DNA of 64,000 nucleotides from Acidipropionibacterium sp. (GTDB lineage Bacteria > Actinomycetota > Actinomycetes > Propionibacteriales > Propionibacteriaceae): positions 177,216 through 241,215 of the forward strand of contig JALCLH010000005.1 of assembly GCA_022647765.1 (NCBI GenBank), in the 5' to 3' direction. Shown here piece by piece: positions 38,043 through 48,285 of the stretch. Numbering within the stretch: the first letter of the stretch is position 1; each line of letters opens with the position of its first letter. The translations under genes and the position numbers were made by a program. The notes below the pieces were generated by a model. That model searched no databases. It was given only the letters and a program-made list of their open reading frames with translations, and was not told the origin of the DNA.

Positions 38043-39512
38043 TCAGTCGGCCAGCGCGGCGCGGGCGATGACGGCGGCGATGTCGTCGATGTTCACGTCG
38101 TGCAACGCTCCGAGACTCACCCGGATGTGTCCTGGGCCGGTCGCTCCGCCATTGCCGGCCTTCTCGGCAAGGACGAACTGGCTGCCCATCGACACCCGGA
38201 TTCCAGCGGCCAGGAGCTGGTTGGCGGCAACGCTCTCGTCACCCACCGGGATCCACATGGTGAGGCCGTCGCCGGGCAGCACCCGGACGCCATGCTCGGC
38301 CAGGCTGGCCGCCAGCGCGATCCTGCGGCGTCGATACTCGGCCGCGGCTCGGCTCACCTGCGCCTGGCTCTCGGGGTCGGTCAGGAACTGGGCCAGCAGC
38401 ATCTGGATGAGGTGACTGGTCCATCCGGGGCCGAGCAGACGCCGGGCCACCATGGCGTCGATGGTGGTGGCGGGGCCGCCGACCGCCGCGATTCTCATGT
38501 CCGGTCCGTGAGTCTTGGAGTAGGAGCGGACGTGGACCACGCTGTCAGGGAGATAGCTGCCCAGGCTGACGGCCTTGGTCTGGGTGATCGGCCCGGAGTG
38601 GTCATCCTCGATGACGACCGGCTTGAGGTCGGTCGCGAACTCCTTGATCGTGCGGCAGAGCTCGCGCACCCGAGTGGTCTTCAGCGAGACGCCCGTCGGG
38701 TTCTGGGCGCGTGGCTGGATGAGGACGGCGCGCACCTGGGCCTTGAGGGCATGCTGAAGGGATTCCGGGGTGACGCCGGATGAGTCCATGTCGAGGGCGA
38801 CAGGGATGAGGCCGAGGGCGTCCAGGGTGTCGAAGAACGGGGGATATCCCGGGCTCTCCACAGCCACTTTGTCTCCGAAGTGGGTGACGACGGTCAGAGT
38901 GCGGAATACGGCGTCCATCGCCCCGTTGACCACCGTGATCCGCTGCGCATGGTAGGGCCAGTCCTCGCGGAGTAGCGCTTCCAGGTCGGGGCGCACGGGC
39001 GTGTCGAGGTATGAGTCGACATTGAGCGTGAGGTCGCCGCTCGATACTGCGCGAAGGGCACTGGAGACGTCGGGGAGCAGACTGCGATCGGGGGTTCCCT
39101 CCGCCAGGTTGAGGGTGACCGTGGCGGCGGGATCGGCTCCGGCACGGTATCGAGGGGGAAGCCAGTTCTCGGGCGGCGGGAGGACGATGGTGCCGGACCG
39201 GCCGCGGGACTCGAGCAGGCCGAGTCCCGCGAGGATCTTCCAGGCGGCGGCGACGGTGCCGGCGCTGACTGACAGGCGCTCGGCGACGCGCTGGATGACC
39301 GGCATCCGGTCGCCCGCGGCAATGGTGCCCTGGTAGATGAGGCGGGCGACTCCGCCGGCAATCTGAGCTGGAGCGGTTCCCTCAGTGGAGGTCGCTATTT
39401 GCTCAACCGAGATTCGCCCCACGGTGCGTGCGTCGTGGACCGACGGGGAACCGTCCCTGGACTCCAGCCTTTGGATCCCGCGTGCGTCGACGCCGGGGCG
39501 TCTATCCGTCAT
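38043..39512 (-). CDS. MocR/GntR-type regulator with aminotransferase domain
   Basis: 489 residues; the true start may be slightly downstream. Residues about 50-112 are a GntR winged helix (GVARLIYQGTIAAGDRMPVIQRVAERLSVSAGTVAAAW). The remainder is a fold-type I aminotransferase domain with the PLP lysine at Lys333 (SYSKTHGPDMR), Asn271-Pro-Thr-Gly and Asp303. MocR proteins sense PLP or amino compounds and often control a nearby aminotransferase or permease. The class III aminotransferase at 40720 is the obvious candidate. The stop of the SDR gene overlaps this start. Confidence 0.92.
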   Translation of the reverse strand: MTDRRPGVDARGIQRLESRDGSPSVHDARTVGRISVEQIATSTEGTAPAQIAGGVARLIYQGTIAAGDRMPVIQRVAERLSVSAGTVAAAWKILAGLGLLESRGRSGTIVLPPPENWLPPRYRAGADPAATVTLNLAEGTPDRSLLPDVSSALRAVSSGDLTLNVDSYLDTPVRPDLEALLREDWPYHAQRITVVNGAMDAVFRTLTVVTHFGDKVAVESPGYPPFFDTLDALGLIPVALDMDSSGVTPESLQHALKAQVRAVLIQPRAQNPTGVSLKTTRVRELCRTIKEFATDLKPVVIEDDHSGPITQTKAVSLGSYLPDSVVHVRSYSKTHGPDMRIAAVGGPATTIDAMVARRLLGPGWTSHLIQMLLAQFLTDPESQAQVSRAAAEYRRRRIALAASLAEHGVRVLPGDGLTMWIPVGDESVAANQLLAAGIRVSMGSQFVLAEKAGNGGATGPGHIRVSLGALHDVNIDDIAAVIARAALAD

Positions 39513-40286
39513 CAGGCGCGCGGGTTCCTGGCGATCTTAGTGTTGCTCGCCTGCGCCCGGGGTCGCACGATGACCAGGTCGAGGTTGACGTTGCTCGGCC
39601 GGGTCAGGGCGTAGGAGATGACGTCGGCGATGTCGTCGGCGACCAGCGGCTGGTAGCCGGCGTACACGGTCGCCGCGCGCTCGGCGTCGCCGTCGAAGCG
39701 CACCAGCGAGAAGTCGGTCTCGACATTGCCGGGGGAGATCTCGATCACCCGGATCGGTTCTCCGACGATCTCCCAGCGCAAGGTGGTGGTGAGCATCCGT
39801 TCGGCATGCTTGACCCCGGTGTACCCCGCGCCTCCCTCATAGGGGGCGTGTGCCGCGGTGGAGGTGACGACGAGAATGTCTCCGCCGGAGACTCGCAGCA
39901 GGGGCAGCATGGCTTTGGTGACGCGCAGCGTCCCCAGGACGTTGAGCTCGTACATCCGGCGCCAGCCCTCAAGGTCTGCGTCTTCCACCCGGTCCAGACC
40001 GAGTGCTCCACCGGCGTTGTTGACCACGGCGTCCAGGCCGCCGGTCTCGCTCAGATGTGCTGCGAGGGCCGCGACCTCCTCGTCGGAGGTGACATCGAGC
40101 TGGTAGGCCTCGCAGCCGGTCTCGGCGGCGAGCTCTTCGAGGCGGTCCAGGCGGCGGGCCGCGGCGATCACCTCCATTCCGTCATGCTGCAGTCGGCGCA
40201 CGGTGGCCTGCGCCGATTCCGGAGGATCCTCCGGTGACCAGCACGCGGCGCTTCGCGGTGCTCTCCTGATCTGAATCTGCGGGCAT
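39512..40286 (-). CDS. Short-chain dehydrogenase/reductase (YdfG-like), frameshifted
   Basis: About 258 residues when joined, from ATG 40286. The N-terminus in one frame reads RVLVTGGSSGIGA (the TGxxxGIG cofactor motif). After one extra base near 40208 (GCAGGCCACC) the rest continues: ATVRRLQHDG, NNAGGALGLD, and catalytic Ser-Tyr-Lys in TSTAAHAPYEGGAGYTGVKHAER. The long N-terminal alternative seen in the second frame is an artefact of the shift. It is probably an NADP-dependent 3-hydroxy acid or serine dehydrogenase type. It is immediately upstream of the MocR gene. Confidence 0.87.
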
Positions 40287-40719
40287 CGGCAGTCCTTCCT
40301 CGTTCGCTTCACGGTGGGGTCTCACAGCTCGTCAAGCACTATTACTGTCACGGATGAATATTTCTTCGGTGTTTCGAGGTGCTTCCCAGGAGTGGTCGTG
40401 GTGTGACTTGAGGATGGCTCGCAAGGGCCGTCTGCTTGATGACGTGTCAGACGCGCACGCCTTGCCTGCTTCTGTGTGAGGTTGCCTATCAGAAGTTGTC
40501 GGACGCCATTTCGCGGGTGCCTCACGACGGTGAGGCGGAGCGCGGGTCTACGGGTGCTCATGTGTTGAGAGCCAACGTCATCCTCTCACCGCAGTGACAA
40601 TCGGTCCTGACAAGGATGTTACATAGCTGCGTGTCGCTGGAAACGCGTCAGAAATCTTCAAACATGACTGTAATGGGGAGCACGGATCAAGGCTCAGGAC
40701 AGAAAGAAAGTAGGCATCG
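40287..40719. other. 433-base divergent spacer; no gene seen
   Basis: It lies between the SDR/MocR pair and the class III aminotransferase. It is less GC-rich than its surroundings near 40320-40380. Direct TGACAA units at 40595 and 40608, 13 bases apart, could be a MocR-type operator, since these regulators bind direct repeats. Short ORFs here lack coding character. Confidence 0.45.
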
Positions 40720-42135
40720 ATGTCCACCACGATTAGCAGCGCGACCGCCAGTGAGAAGAAGGCGTCGACCCAGCGGCTCGTCGGCTGGGAAGAGGACTGC
40801 GGGGCGGCCGCGGTGGGGCATGACCTCACCGGAGCCGATCTGGATGCTGCGGTCATCGAGGCCGATCACTCCCGCGTCTTCCACTCCTGGAGCGCTCAGA
40901 ACCACCTGCCCTCCTTCTCGGTGGCCAGCGGGTTCGGCGCCAGGCTGTGGGACTACGCCGGGAACAGCTGGATCGACTTCTCCAGCCAGCTCATCAACGT
41001 CAACATCGGCTACCAGCATCCGCGGGTCATCGAGGCCATCCACAAGCAGCTTGAGGCGATCACGATGGTCGCCCCGTCGACCTCGAACAAGCAGCGGGCC
41101 GAAGCAGCAGGGATGATCCTGGAGCACGCGCCCGCCGGTTTCGAGAAGGTCTTCTTCACCAACGCCGGGGCCGACGCCAACGAGAACGCCATGCGGCTGG
41201 CCCGGCTGGTCACCGGCCGGGACAAGATCATCTCCCGGTACCGCTCCTACCACGGCAACACCGGTGCGGCGATCGTGGCCACCGGCGACTGGCGGCGTAT
41301 CCCGAACGAGTACGCCCGGGGCCATGTCCACGTGTTCGGCCCGTACCTGTACCGCTCGGAGTTCTGGGCCACCACTCCCGAGGAGGAGTGCGCGAGGGCC
41401 CTGCAGCACCTCGAGCACACGATCATCGCGGAGGGTCCCGAGACGATCGCGGGGATCCTGCTGGAGTCGGTTCCCGGCACCGCCGGGATCATGGTTCCCC
41501 CGCCCGGCTACCTGGCCGGCGTCCGCAAGATCGCCGACAAGTACGGCATCGTGATGATCGCCGACGAGGTGATGGCCGGATTCGGCCGCACCGGTTCCTG
41601 GTTCGCCTTCCAGAAGCAGGACGTCGTCCCCGACCTGATCACCTTCGCCAAGGGGGTCAACTCCGGGTACGTGCCCGCCGGCGGCGTCATCATCAGCTCC
41701 AGGATCGCCCACTTCTTCGATGAGACGGTGTTCCCCGGCGGGCTCACCTACTCCGGCCATCCGCTGGCCATGGCGGCGATCGTGGCGACGATCACCGCGA
41801 TGGAGGACGAGGGGATCGTCGAGAACGCCGACCAGATCGGAGAGAAGGTCCTCGGGCCGGCTCTGGGCGCGCTGTCGGACAATCCGCTGGTGGGCGAGGT
41901 GCGCGGCACCGGCGTCTTCTGGGCTGTCGAACTCGTGGCGGACAAGGAGACCAGGGAACCGCTGGCTGCCTCGCGACTGGCCTCCATCTCGAAGCGCTGC
42001 GAGGAGCGGGGGCTGATCCTTCCCGTCCATGACAACCGGATCCACGTCGTCCCGCCGTGCGTCATCACTGCCGAGGAGGCCTCGCAGGGCATCGAGATCC
42101 TGGCTGGAGCCCTGAGCGAGGAGGCCGAGCGCTGA
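40720..42135 (+). CDS. Class III aminotransferase (omega-aminotransferase type)
   Basis: 471 residues. PLP lysine Lys311 (ITFAKGVNSGYVPAG), with Asp282 in MIADEVMAGFGRTG binding the pyridine nitrogen. FTNAGADANENAMRLAR and YHGNTGAA are the PLP-phosphate and substrate loops. The family includes taurine-pyruvate, beta-alanine-pyruvate and GABA aminotransferases; the sequence alone does not decide. It is divergent from a MocR/SDR pair that may regulate it or share its pathway. Confidence 0.93.
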   Translation: MSTTISSATASEKKASTQRLVGWEEDCGAAAVGHDLTGADLDAAVIEADHSRVFHSWSAQNHLPSFSVASGFGARLWDYAGNSWIDFSSQLINVNIGYQHPRVIEAIHKQLEAITMVAPSTSNKQRAEAAGMILEHAPAGFEKVFFTNAGADANENAMRLARLVTGRDKIISRYRSYHGNTGAAIVATGDWRRIPNEYARGHVHVFGPYLYRSEFWATTPEEECARALQHLEHTIIAEGPETIAGILLESVPGTAGIMVPPPGYLAGVRKIADKYGIVMIADEVMAGFGRTGSWFAFQKQDVVPDLITFAKGVNSGYVPAGGVIISSRIAHFFDETVFPGGLTYSGHPLAMAAIVATITAMEDEGIVENADQIGEKVLGPALGALSDNPLVGEVRGTGVFWAVELVADKETREPLAASRLASISKRCEERGLILPVHDNRIHVVPPCVITAEEASQGIEILAGALSEEAER

Positions 42136-42150
42136 CACAGGTTCGTCCGT

Positions 42151-42185
42151 CACGACGGCCGGGACCGCGTGTTCCGGCCGTCGTG
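42151..42185 (+). terminator. Stem-loop after the aminotransferase
   Basis: CACGACGGCCGG (42151-42162) pairs perfectly with CCGGCCGTCGTG (42174-42185) over an 11-base loop, 16 bases after the stop. It lacks a U tract. Confidence 0.65.
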
Positions 42186-42274
42186 GTGCCCCCGGCACAA
42201 TGGTGATCGGGCGGCACCGTAGGCTCGACGGAGGGCATCGGGGCCGATCCCCAGAGCAACCGAGGAGCCGAACA

Positions 42275-43300
42275 GTGGCAGTAGTGGACGTCAATGAACT
42301 CGTCGATCGGGTGGTGGCGGGCAGCAGGCCCCACATCGCCAGGGCCCTCACCCTGGTGGAGTCCAGCCGGCCCGCGGATCGGGAGAGGACCCGCCAGCTG
42401 CTGAGGCTGCTCGCTCCGCACACCGGCGGAGCGATCCGGGTCGGCGTCTCCGGGGTGCCCGGCGCCGGCAAGTCGACCTTCATCGACGCGATGGGTTGCC
42501 GCCTGGTCGACGAGCACCACCACAAGGTCGCGGTGCTGGCCATCGACCCCTCCTCGGCCAATACCGGCGGATCGATCCTCGGCGACCGCACCCGGATGGG
42601 GGAGCTGGCCGATCGCGCCGACGCCTTCGTCCGCCCCTCGCCCTCCGGGGGCTCCCTGGGCGGAGTCGCCCGAGCCACCCGCGAGGCGATCGTGGTGATG
42701 GAGGCCGCGGGCTACGACGTCGTGATGATCGAGACGGTGGGCGTCGGCCAGTCCGAGGTGGCGGTCTCCGGAATGGTCGACACCTTCCTGCTGCTCTCGG
42801 TGGCGGGCACCGGCGACCAGCTGCAGGGCATCAAGAAGGGCATCCTGGAGCTCGCCGACGTCGTCGCGGTCAACAAGGCCGACGGCGAGAATGCGGCCAA
42901 CGCCCGCGAGGCCGCACGGAACCTCCGGCAGGCGATGCGCATGGTGTCCTCGGCCGAGGACGGGCGCAAGGTCCCGGTGGTCACCTGCTCGGCGGTCACC
43001 GGCGAAGGCCTGGACGACGTCTGGAAGGCCGTCCTCGACCACCGCGCCTGGCTGGTGGAGAACGGCTCCCTGGAGTCGCGGCGCACCGCCCAGCAGCACG
43101 AGTGGATGTGGAGCATCATCCGCAACCAGATCAACGACTCGCTGGACGGAGACCCGCAGATCCAGAGTCGCGCCGAGGCGGTCGGCGAGCAGATCGACAG
43201 CGGCGCCTGCGACGCCCTGGACGGCGCCGAAGAGGTGCTGAGGGTCTTCGCCGAGCGGGTCCCGCAGTTCGAGTGGGCGCAGTCCGGGGCTGAGAAGTAG
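42275..43300 (+). CDS. meaB: Methylmalonyl-CoA mutase-associated GTPase MeaB
   Basis: 341 residues from GTG 42275 with GAGGAG upstream. A G3E-family GTPase: P-loop GVPGAGKST (60-68), AIDPSS, ETVGVGQSE (switch region) and NKAD for guanine. It protects adenosylcobalamin-dependent methylmalonyl-CoA mutase and gates cofactor loading. The mutase genes are not in the window, although in many genomes meaB is next to them. Its presence fits a succinate-propionate metabolism. A family A repeat begins 9 bases after its stop. Confidence 0.95.
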   Translation: MAVVDVNELVDRVVAGSRPHIARALTLVESSRPADRERTRQLLRLLAPHTGGAIRVGVSGVPGAGKSTFIDAMGCRLVDEHHHKVAVLAIDPSSANTGGSILGDRTRMGELADRADAFVRPSPSGGSLGGVARATREAIVVMEAAGYDVVMIETVGVGQSEVAVSGMVDTFLLLSVAGTGDQLQGIKKGILELADVVAVNKADGENAANAREAARNLRQAMRMVSSAEDGRKVPVVTCSAVTGEGLDDVWKAVLDHRAWLVENGSLESRRTAQQHEWMWSIIRNQINDSLDGDPQIQSRAEAVGEQIDSGACDALDGAEEVLRVFAERVPQFEWAQSGAEK

Positions 43301-43308
43301 GTGCCGAT

Positions 43309-43384
43309 GGTCCCGATCACTCCCGACACGCCGTGATCCGTCTTCGGCGTTGCGATTTCACGGCGTATCGGGAGTGATCGGGAC
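43309..43384. repeat. Dispersed palindromic repeat, family A, copy 3
   Basis: Nearly identical over its length to copy 4 at 44200-44276, in the same orientation. The pair brackets the toxin-antitoxin genes. The arms GGTCCCGATCACTCCCGA and TCGGGAGTGATCGGGAC are perfect apart from the last base. Confidence 0.92.
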
Positions 43385-43506
43385 ACGGCAAGCGCAGGGC
43401 AGGGATCGATGGTGCCCATATCGCACCGACCGCGATGTCAGCTCGACAATTCCGGCGATTTCAGACGGTCACACCGCTAGCATTGATAGCACCCGAGGAG
43501 GTTGTC

Positions 43507-43743
43507 ATGGCTCAACTGCTGGTGAGGGATCTGGACGAGAGCGTGCGGCAGTGGCTGCGGGAACGCGGCGCGCGCCATGGCCGTTCCATGGAGGCGGAGG
43601 CCCGGGCGGTGCTCACGCGGGCCCGTGCCACCGATGTGGAGGATCCCATCGGGCGGATTCTCGATGGTCGGCGCGGACGCCCCGGTGTCGAACCGGTCGA
43701 GGTACCGGACCAGAACGAGCATGAGCGCGCGGACTTCCAGTGA
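43507..43743 (+). CDS. FitA/VapB-type ribbon-helix-helix antitoxin
   Basis: 78 residues from ATG 43507 with AGGAGG upstream. MAQLLVRDLDESVRQWLRERGARHGRSMEAEARAVLTRA is the FitA-like ribbon-helix-helix domain, and the C-terminal tail (GVEPVEVPDQNEHERADFQ) would occupy the toxin active site. The stop overlaps the toxin GTG (GTGA). It represses the pair and blocks the toxin. Confidence 0.9.
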   Translation: MAQLLVRDLDESVRQWLRERGARHGRSMEAEARAVLTRARATDVEDPIGRILDGRRGRPGVEPVEVPDQNEHERADFQ

Positions 43744-44192
43744 ACTCCGTCCCTGATGCGGGTCCCGATCTCGACGATCCGGTCATCCTCGACACCAATG
43801 TGGTGTCCGAACTGGTCAGGCCTCGCCCCGATCGGCAGGTCGTGGAGTACCTCAAGACGGTGAGCGAGCGGAGCTTCATCACCTCGGTCGTGCTCGGCGA
43901 GCTGCACCTCGGCGTGGAGCTGTGTCCAGACGGCAGGCGCAAGCGGGAGCTCGCGAGATTCGTCGACAGTGTCCGCGAGTCCTACAGCACGAGAACCATC
44001 CCGTTCACAGTGGAGGCCGCCCGCAACTACGCGACCGCTGTCGCCCGACTGCAGCGGTCCGGGATCGCCATCGGCGTCAACGATGCCTACATCGCGGCAA
44101 CAGCGGTGACCACCGGCGCCGTGCTGTGCACTCGAAACACCAAGGACTTCGAGCGCTACCCGGGCATTCGTCTCCACAATCCCTGGGCCTGA
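43740..44192 (+). CDS. FitB/VapC-type PIN-domain ribonuclease toxin
   Basis: 150 residues from GTG 43740. Acidic metal ligands Asp18 (LDTNV), Glu54 (GELHLGV), Asp114 (VNDAYIA) and Asp135 (TKDF) are all present, so the nuclease looks intact. It is expected to cleave tRNA or other RNA when free of antitoxin. Coupled to the antitoxin by a 4-base overlap. A family A repeat starts 8 bases after the stop. Confidence 0.92.
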   Translation: MNSVPDAGPDLDDPVILDTNVVSELVRPRPDRQVVEYLKTVSERSFITSVVLGELHLGVELCPDGRRKRELARFVDSVRESYSTRTIPFTVEAARNYATAVARLQRSGIAIGVNDAYIAATAVTTGAVLCTRNTKDFERYPGIRLHNPWA

Positions 44193-44199
44193 CCCGAAT

Positions 44200-44276
44200 G
44201 GTCCCGATCACTCCCGACACGCCGTGATCCGTCTTCGGCGTTGCGATTTCACGGCGTATCGGGAGTGATCGGGACC
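44200..44276. repeat. Dispersed palindromic repeat, family A, copy 4
   Basis: 77 bases with perfect terminal 18-base arms. The interior matches copy 3 as I read it. It closes the toxin-antitoxin cassette on the purL side. Confidence 0.92.
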
Positions 44277-44348
44277 ATCGATCGGCGCAACAGCCCTCCC
44301 GGGCGGTCCGCATATCACGGCGCCCGCGAGAACCGGTAGATTGTCCTC

Positions 44349-46607
44349 GTGGCCGACACCGTAGAGAACGCCCGCAACACGCCCGACCTGGAGCAGCCCT
44401 GGGCGGAGTTGGGGCTCGCCGAGGACGAGTACCGCAGCATCCGCGAGATCCTGGGGCGCCGCCCCACCGGAGGCGAGCTCGCGATGTACTCGGTGATGTG
44501 GTCGGAGCACTGCTCCTACAAGTCCTCGAAGATCTACCTCAAGAAGTTCGCCGCCCTGCCCCAGACCACCCCCCGTGGCCCGCTGCTGGCGGGAATCGGC
44601 GACAACGCCGGGGTGGTCGACATCGGCAACGGGCTGGCGGTGACCTTCAAGGCGGAGTCCCACAACCATCCCTCCTATGTGGAGCCGCACCAGGGCGCGG
44701 CGACCGGCGTCGGCGGCATCGTCCGCGACATCATGGCGATGGGAGCCCGCCCGATCGGCGTCATGAACGCCCTGGGATTCGGCCCGCTGGACGCCCCCGA
44801 CACCGCCCGGGTGCTGCCCGGGGTGGTCTCCGGCATCGGCGACTACGGCAACTGCCTGGGACTGCCGACCATCGGCGGCCAGACCCTCTTCGACCCCACC
44901 TACTACGGCAACCCGCTGGTCAACGCGCTGTGCGTCGGCCTGCTGCGCCACGAGGACCTGCAGTTCGCCAAGGCCTCGGGACCCGGCAATCTCGTGGTGC
45001 TGTTCGGCGCGGCGACCGGCGGTGACGGCATCGGGGGCGCCTCCATCCTGGCCTCGGAGTCCTTCGAGGCCGAGGGGGAGTCCAAGCGCCCCAGCGTCCA
45101 GGTCGGCGACCCCTTCATGGAGAAGCTGCTCATCGAGTGCACCCTCGACCTGTTCAACGCCGGGGTCTGCGAGGCCCTCCAGGACTTCGGCGCCGCCGGC
45201 ATCTCCTGCGCCACCTCCGAGCTGGCCAGCGCCGGCGACGGCGGGATGCACGTCGAACTGGATCTGGTGCCGCTGCGCGACCCCAACCTCGCCCCCGAGG
45301 AGATCCTGATGAGCGAGTCCCAGGAGCGGATGGCCGCCGTCGTCACCCCGGCGAACCTGGCGCGGTTCATGGAGATCTGCACGCACTGGGACGTCCAGGC
45401 GACCGTCATCGGCGAGGTCACCGACGGCGACCGGCTGCTCGTCGACTGGCACGGCGAGCGGATCGTCGACGTCGACCCGCACACCGTCGCCCACGACTCC
45501 CCGGAACTCCACATGCCGGTGGCCCGGCCCGGCTGGATCGACCCGCTCAACGCCGACCACGCCAACAACCTGCCGCGCAGCAACGACGGCGCCGACCTGG
45601 CCGCCCAGGTGACGGCCCTGGCGGGCTCGTCGAACCTCTGCGACAAGTCCTGGATCACCGACCAGTACGACCGCTTCGTGCGCGGCAACACCGTGCTGGC
45701 CCAGCCCTGCGACGCCGGGGTGATCCGGGTCGACGAGGAGTCCGGGCTGGGGATCGCGCTCTCCCTGGACGCCAATCCCCGCTACACGATGCTCAACCCC
45801 TACCTCGGCGCCCAGCTGGCCCTGGCGGAGTCCTACCGGAACGTCGCGGTCACCGGGGCCACTCCGGTCGCCGTCACCGACTGCCTCAACTACGGCTCCC
45901 CCTACGACCCGAACGTCATGTGGCAGTTCTCCGAGACCATCCTGGGTCTGGTCGACGGCTGCCGCGACCTCGGCGTCCCGGTCACCGGCGGCAATGTGAG
46001 CCTGCACAACCGCACCGGCGACCAGTCGATCCGGCCCACCCCGCTGGTCGGCATGCTCGGCATCATCGACGACGTGCACCACCGCATCCGGACCGGATTC
46101 GCCAATTCCGGAGACGCCGTGCTGCTGCTCGGGGAGACGAAGTTCGAGCTCGGCGGCTCGGCCTGGGAGGACGTCGTCCACGGCGGCCACCTGGGCGGGA
46201 TGCCCCCGATGCCGAACCTTCCCGCCGAGATCGCCCTGGCCGCGGTGATGACCGCCGCGGCGTCCGAGGACCTGCTCAGCTCCGCCCACGACCTGTCCGA
46301 GGGAGGGCTGGCCCAGGCGCTCGTCGAGGCCTGCCTGGACTCCGGGGCCGGGGCCAGTCTGACCCTGCCCGAGGGGGAGCCCTCGGTGATGCTGTTCTCC
46401 GAGTCCCCGGCCCGCGCCCTGGTCTCCCTGTCGGGGGCCAGCTATCAGCGGTTCATCGAGCTGTGCGCTGAGCACGGCGTGCCGGTGGCTCGGCTGGGCG
46501 AGGTGCTGGACTCCGGCGAGATCGAGGTCCAGGGTCTGTTCACCCTCGGTCTGGACGAGCTGCGCGCGACCTGGCAGGCCCCGATCCCGGCGGCGATGGA
46601 GGCCTGA
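44349..46607 (+). CDS. purL: FGAM synthase subunit PurL
   Basis: 752 residues from GTG 44349, the small PurL type that works with PurS and PurQ. It converts FGAR to FGAM with ATP and ammonia from Pur[38 protein letters not shown] and [12 protein letters not shown] [12 protein letters not shown] are landmarks. In many actinobacteria it directly follows purQ; here it is 13.3 kb away, with a family A repeat on each side of the gap. Confidence 0.97.
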   Translation: MADTVENARNTPDLEQPWAELGLAEDEYRSIREILGRRPTGGELAMYSVMWSEHCSYKSSKIYLKKFAALPQTTPRGPLLAGIGDNAGVVDIGNGLAVTFKAESHNHPSYVEPHQGAATGVGGIVRDIMAMGARPIGVMNALGFGPLDAPDTARVLPGVVSGIGDYGNCLGLPTIGGQTLFDPTYYGNPLVNALCVGLLRHEDLQFAKASGPGNLVVLFGAATGGDGIGGASILASESFEAEGESKRPSVQVGDPFMEKLLIECTLDLFNAGVCEALQDFGAAGISCATSELASAGDGGMHVELDLVPLRDPNLAPEEILMSESQERMAAVVTPANLARFMEICTHWDVQATVIGEVTDGDRLLVDWHGERIVDVDPHTVAHDSPELHMPVARPGWIDPLNADHANNLPRSNDGADLAAQVTALAGSSNLCDKSWITDQYDRFVRGNTVLAQPCDAGVIRVDEESGLGIALSLDANPRYTMLNPYLGAQLALAESYRNVAVTGATPVAVTDCLNYGSPYDPNVMWQFSETILGLVDGCRDLGVPVTGGNVSLHNRTGDQSIRPTPLVGMLGIIDDVHHRIRTGFANSGDAVLLLGETKFELGGSAWEDVVHGGHLGGMPPMPNLPAEIALAAVMTAAASEDLLSSAHDLSEGGLAQALVEACLDSGAGASLTLPEGEPSVMLFSESPARALVSLSGASYQRFIELCAEHGVPVARLGEVLDSGEIEVQGLFTLGLDELRATWQAPIPAAMEA

Positions 46608-46612
46608 GCGCT

Positions 46613-47955
46613 GTGAGTCTTGCCGAGCGCAGAGTCGACTGGAGGCCAAGGTCGACGATCTCATCGAGCCCGCGATCGAGGAACTGACCCGGCTGGTCGC
46701 CATCCGCTCGGTGAGCTCCCAGGAGTCCGACGGCGTCGTCGCCAACGCGCGGCACATCGCGGAGCTGGCGAGGGACGCCGGAGCGGCCGACGTCGCCATC
46801 GTCACCGAGGGCGACGGACTGCCCGCCGTCATCGCCCACTGGCCCGCCCCCGAGGGCAGGCCCACCGTGCTGCTGTACTCCCATGGCGACGTCCAGCCCA
46901 CCGGCGACCTCACCGAATGGCACTCCGAGCCCTTCGTCGCCACTCGCAGAGGCGACCGCCTCTACGGCCGCGGAACCGCCGACGACAAGGGCGGGGTCGC
47001 CGCCCATCTGGCGGCCATCCGCGCCTTCGACGGCCGCCCGCCGGTCGGCGTCACCCTGTTCATCGAGGGGGAGGAGGAGATCGGCTCCCCGTCGATGGCG
47101 AAGATCATCGAGGCGCACAAGGAGGAGCTGGACGCCGACGTCATCGTCATCGCGGACTCGGTGAACTGGGACCAGGGGATCCCCTCGCTCACCACCAGCC
47201 TGCGCGGGGTGGCCGACTGCGTGGTCGAGGTGCGCACCCTCGACCACCCGCTGCACTCCGGCCAGTTCGGCGGCATCGTCCCCGACGCCCTCACCACGCT
47301 GTGCCGGCTGCTGGCGACCCTGCATGACGAGCGGGGAGACGTCGCGGTCGAGGGGCTCAAGTCCTTCCCCGGCCCGGATCTGGAGTATCCGGAGGACCGG
47401 CTGCGCGCCGAGACCGCCATTCTGGACGGTGTCTCCTGGGTCGGCAGCGGATCCTTCGTCGAGCGGATGTGGACCAAGCCCTCGGTCTCGGTGCTGGCCA
47501 TCGACGCGACGCCGGTGAGTCGGGCGATCAACATCCTGCCCTCGGTCGCGCGGGCCAAGGTGGGTCTGCGGGTGGCTCCCGGTGATGACGCCGTCGCGGC
47601 CCTGGCAGCGCTGATCCGTCACCTGGAGACCCATGCCGATTTCGGCGCCCATGTCACGGTGACCCCCGGGGAGACCGGCGCTCCCGGGATCGTCCGGGCC
47701 GGCGGTCATGCCGGCGAGGTGGCGAACGAGGCCTTCCGGCTGGCCTGGGGCGCCGAGCCCTTGGAGGTGGGCACCGGGGGAGCGATTCCCCTTGTCACCG
47801 ACCTGCAGACGATGTTCCCGGAGGCGACGGTGCTCATCACGGCGGTGACCGACCCCGACTCCCGGATGCATGGCATCGACGAGTCCCTCCACCTGGGCGA
47901 CTTCCGCCGGGCCATCCTCACCGAGGCGCTGCTGCTTGCGGGTCTGGCGGAGTGA
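46613..47955 (+). CDS. M20-family metallopeptidase/dipeptidase, probable early frameshift
   Basis: About 447 residues. The zinc-site motifs are present: LLYSHGDVQPTG, GRGTADDKGG and the general base EGEEEIGS; the GQFGG dimerisation region and a C-terminal HGIDESLHL His follow. A GTG at 46613 opens MSLAERR but in another frame from LEAKVDDLIEPAIEEL, which leads into the body. Near 46637 one base seems missing. Otherwise only a CTG at 46639 could start. It is probably a cytosolic dipeptidase. It overlaps nothing, 5 bases after purL. Confidence 0.88.
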
Positions 47956-47959
47956 CGCC

Positions 47960-48127
47960 GTGAGCGACCAGTCCTTATCCGCGGAGATCGATCCGGGGCT
48001 TGCTGCGCTGCTGGATGCGCGAATAGCCGAAGCCGATGCGCACCCCGGTGATTCCGTTCCGTGGGAGGTTGTGCGGGATCGAGCGCGAGCAAAGATAGCC
48101 GAGGCGAGTACGTACAGCGAGTCGTGA
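47960..48127 (+). CDS. Small hypothetical protein, possibly an orphan antitoxin
   Basis: 55 residues from GTG 47960, 4 bases after the peptidase stop. The sequence is helical with alternating Ala/Asp (LAALLDARIAEADAHPGDSVPWEVVRDRARAKIAE), resembling RelB/addiction-module antitoxins, but too short to be sure. No toxin gene follows; a decayed HNH gene does. Confidence 0.45.
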   Translation: MSDQSLSAEIDPGLAALLDARIAEADAHPGDSVPWEVVRDRARAKIAEASTYSES

Positions 48128-48285
48128 GCGCACGAATGTCGGGTCGCTGAGAATACTTGCAGAAATTGGTTGTCCGGATCGGGCGTGTTGGGCCTGACTG
48201 TCTCCGAAAAGTGTCACACCCTCCTGCTTGACTTGGTTCATGGAAGTAGAACCGATCCCCGATCCGATACGGCAGGCCAGAATGA

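Noticed and set aside
40322..40561. A 79-codon minus-strand ORF in the spacer upstream of the aminotransferase
   Set aside because: No ribosome site, no family resemblance, and base use unlike neighbouring genes.
40687..42678. A 663-codon minus-strand frame opposite the aminotransferase
   Set aside because: It covers parts of two real plus-strand genes and has no recognisable domain or start site.
44208..46943. A 911-codon open frame on the minus strand opposite purL
   Set aside because: It mirrors purL codons in a high-GC genome. Its composition (Val/Gly/His/Asp-rich, no domain) is typical of an antisense shadow.
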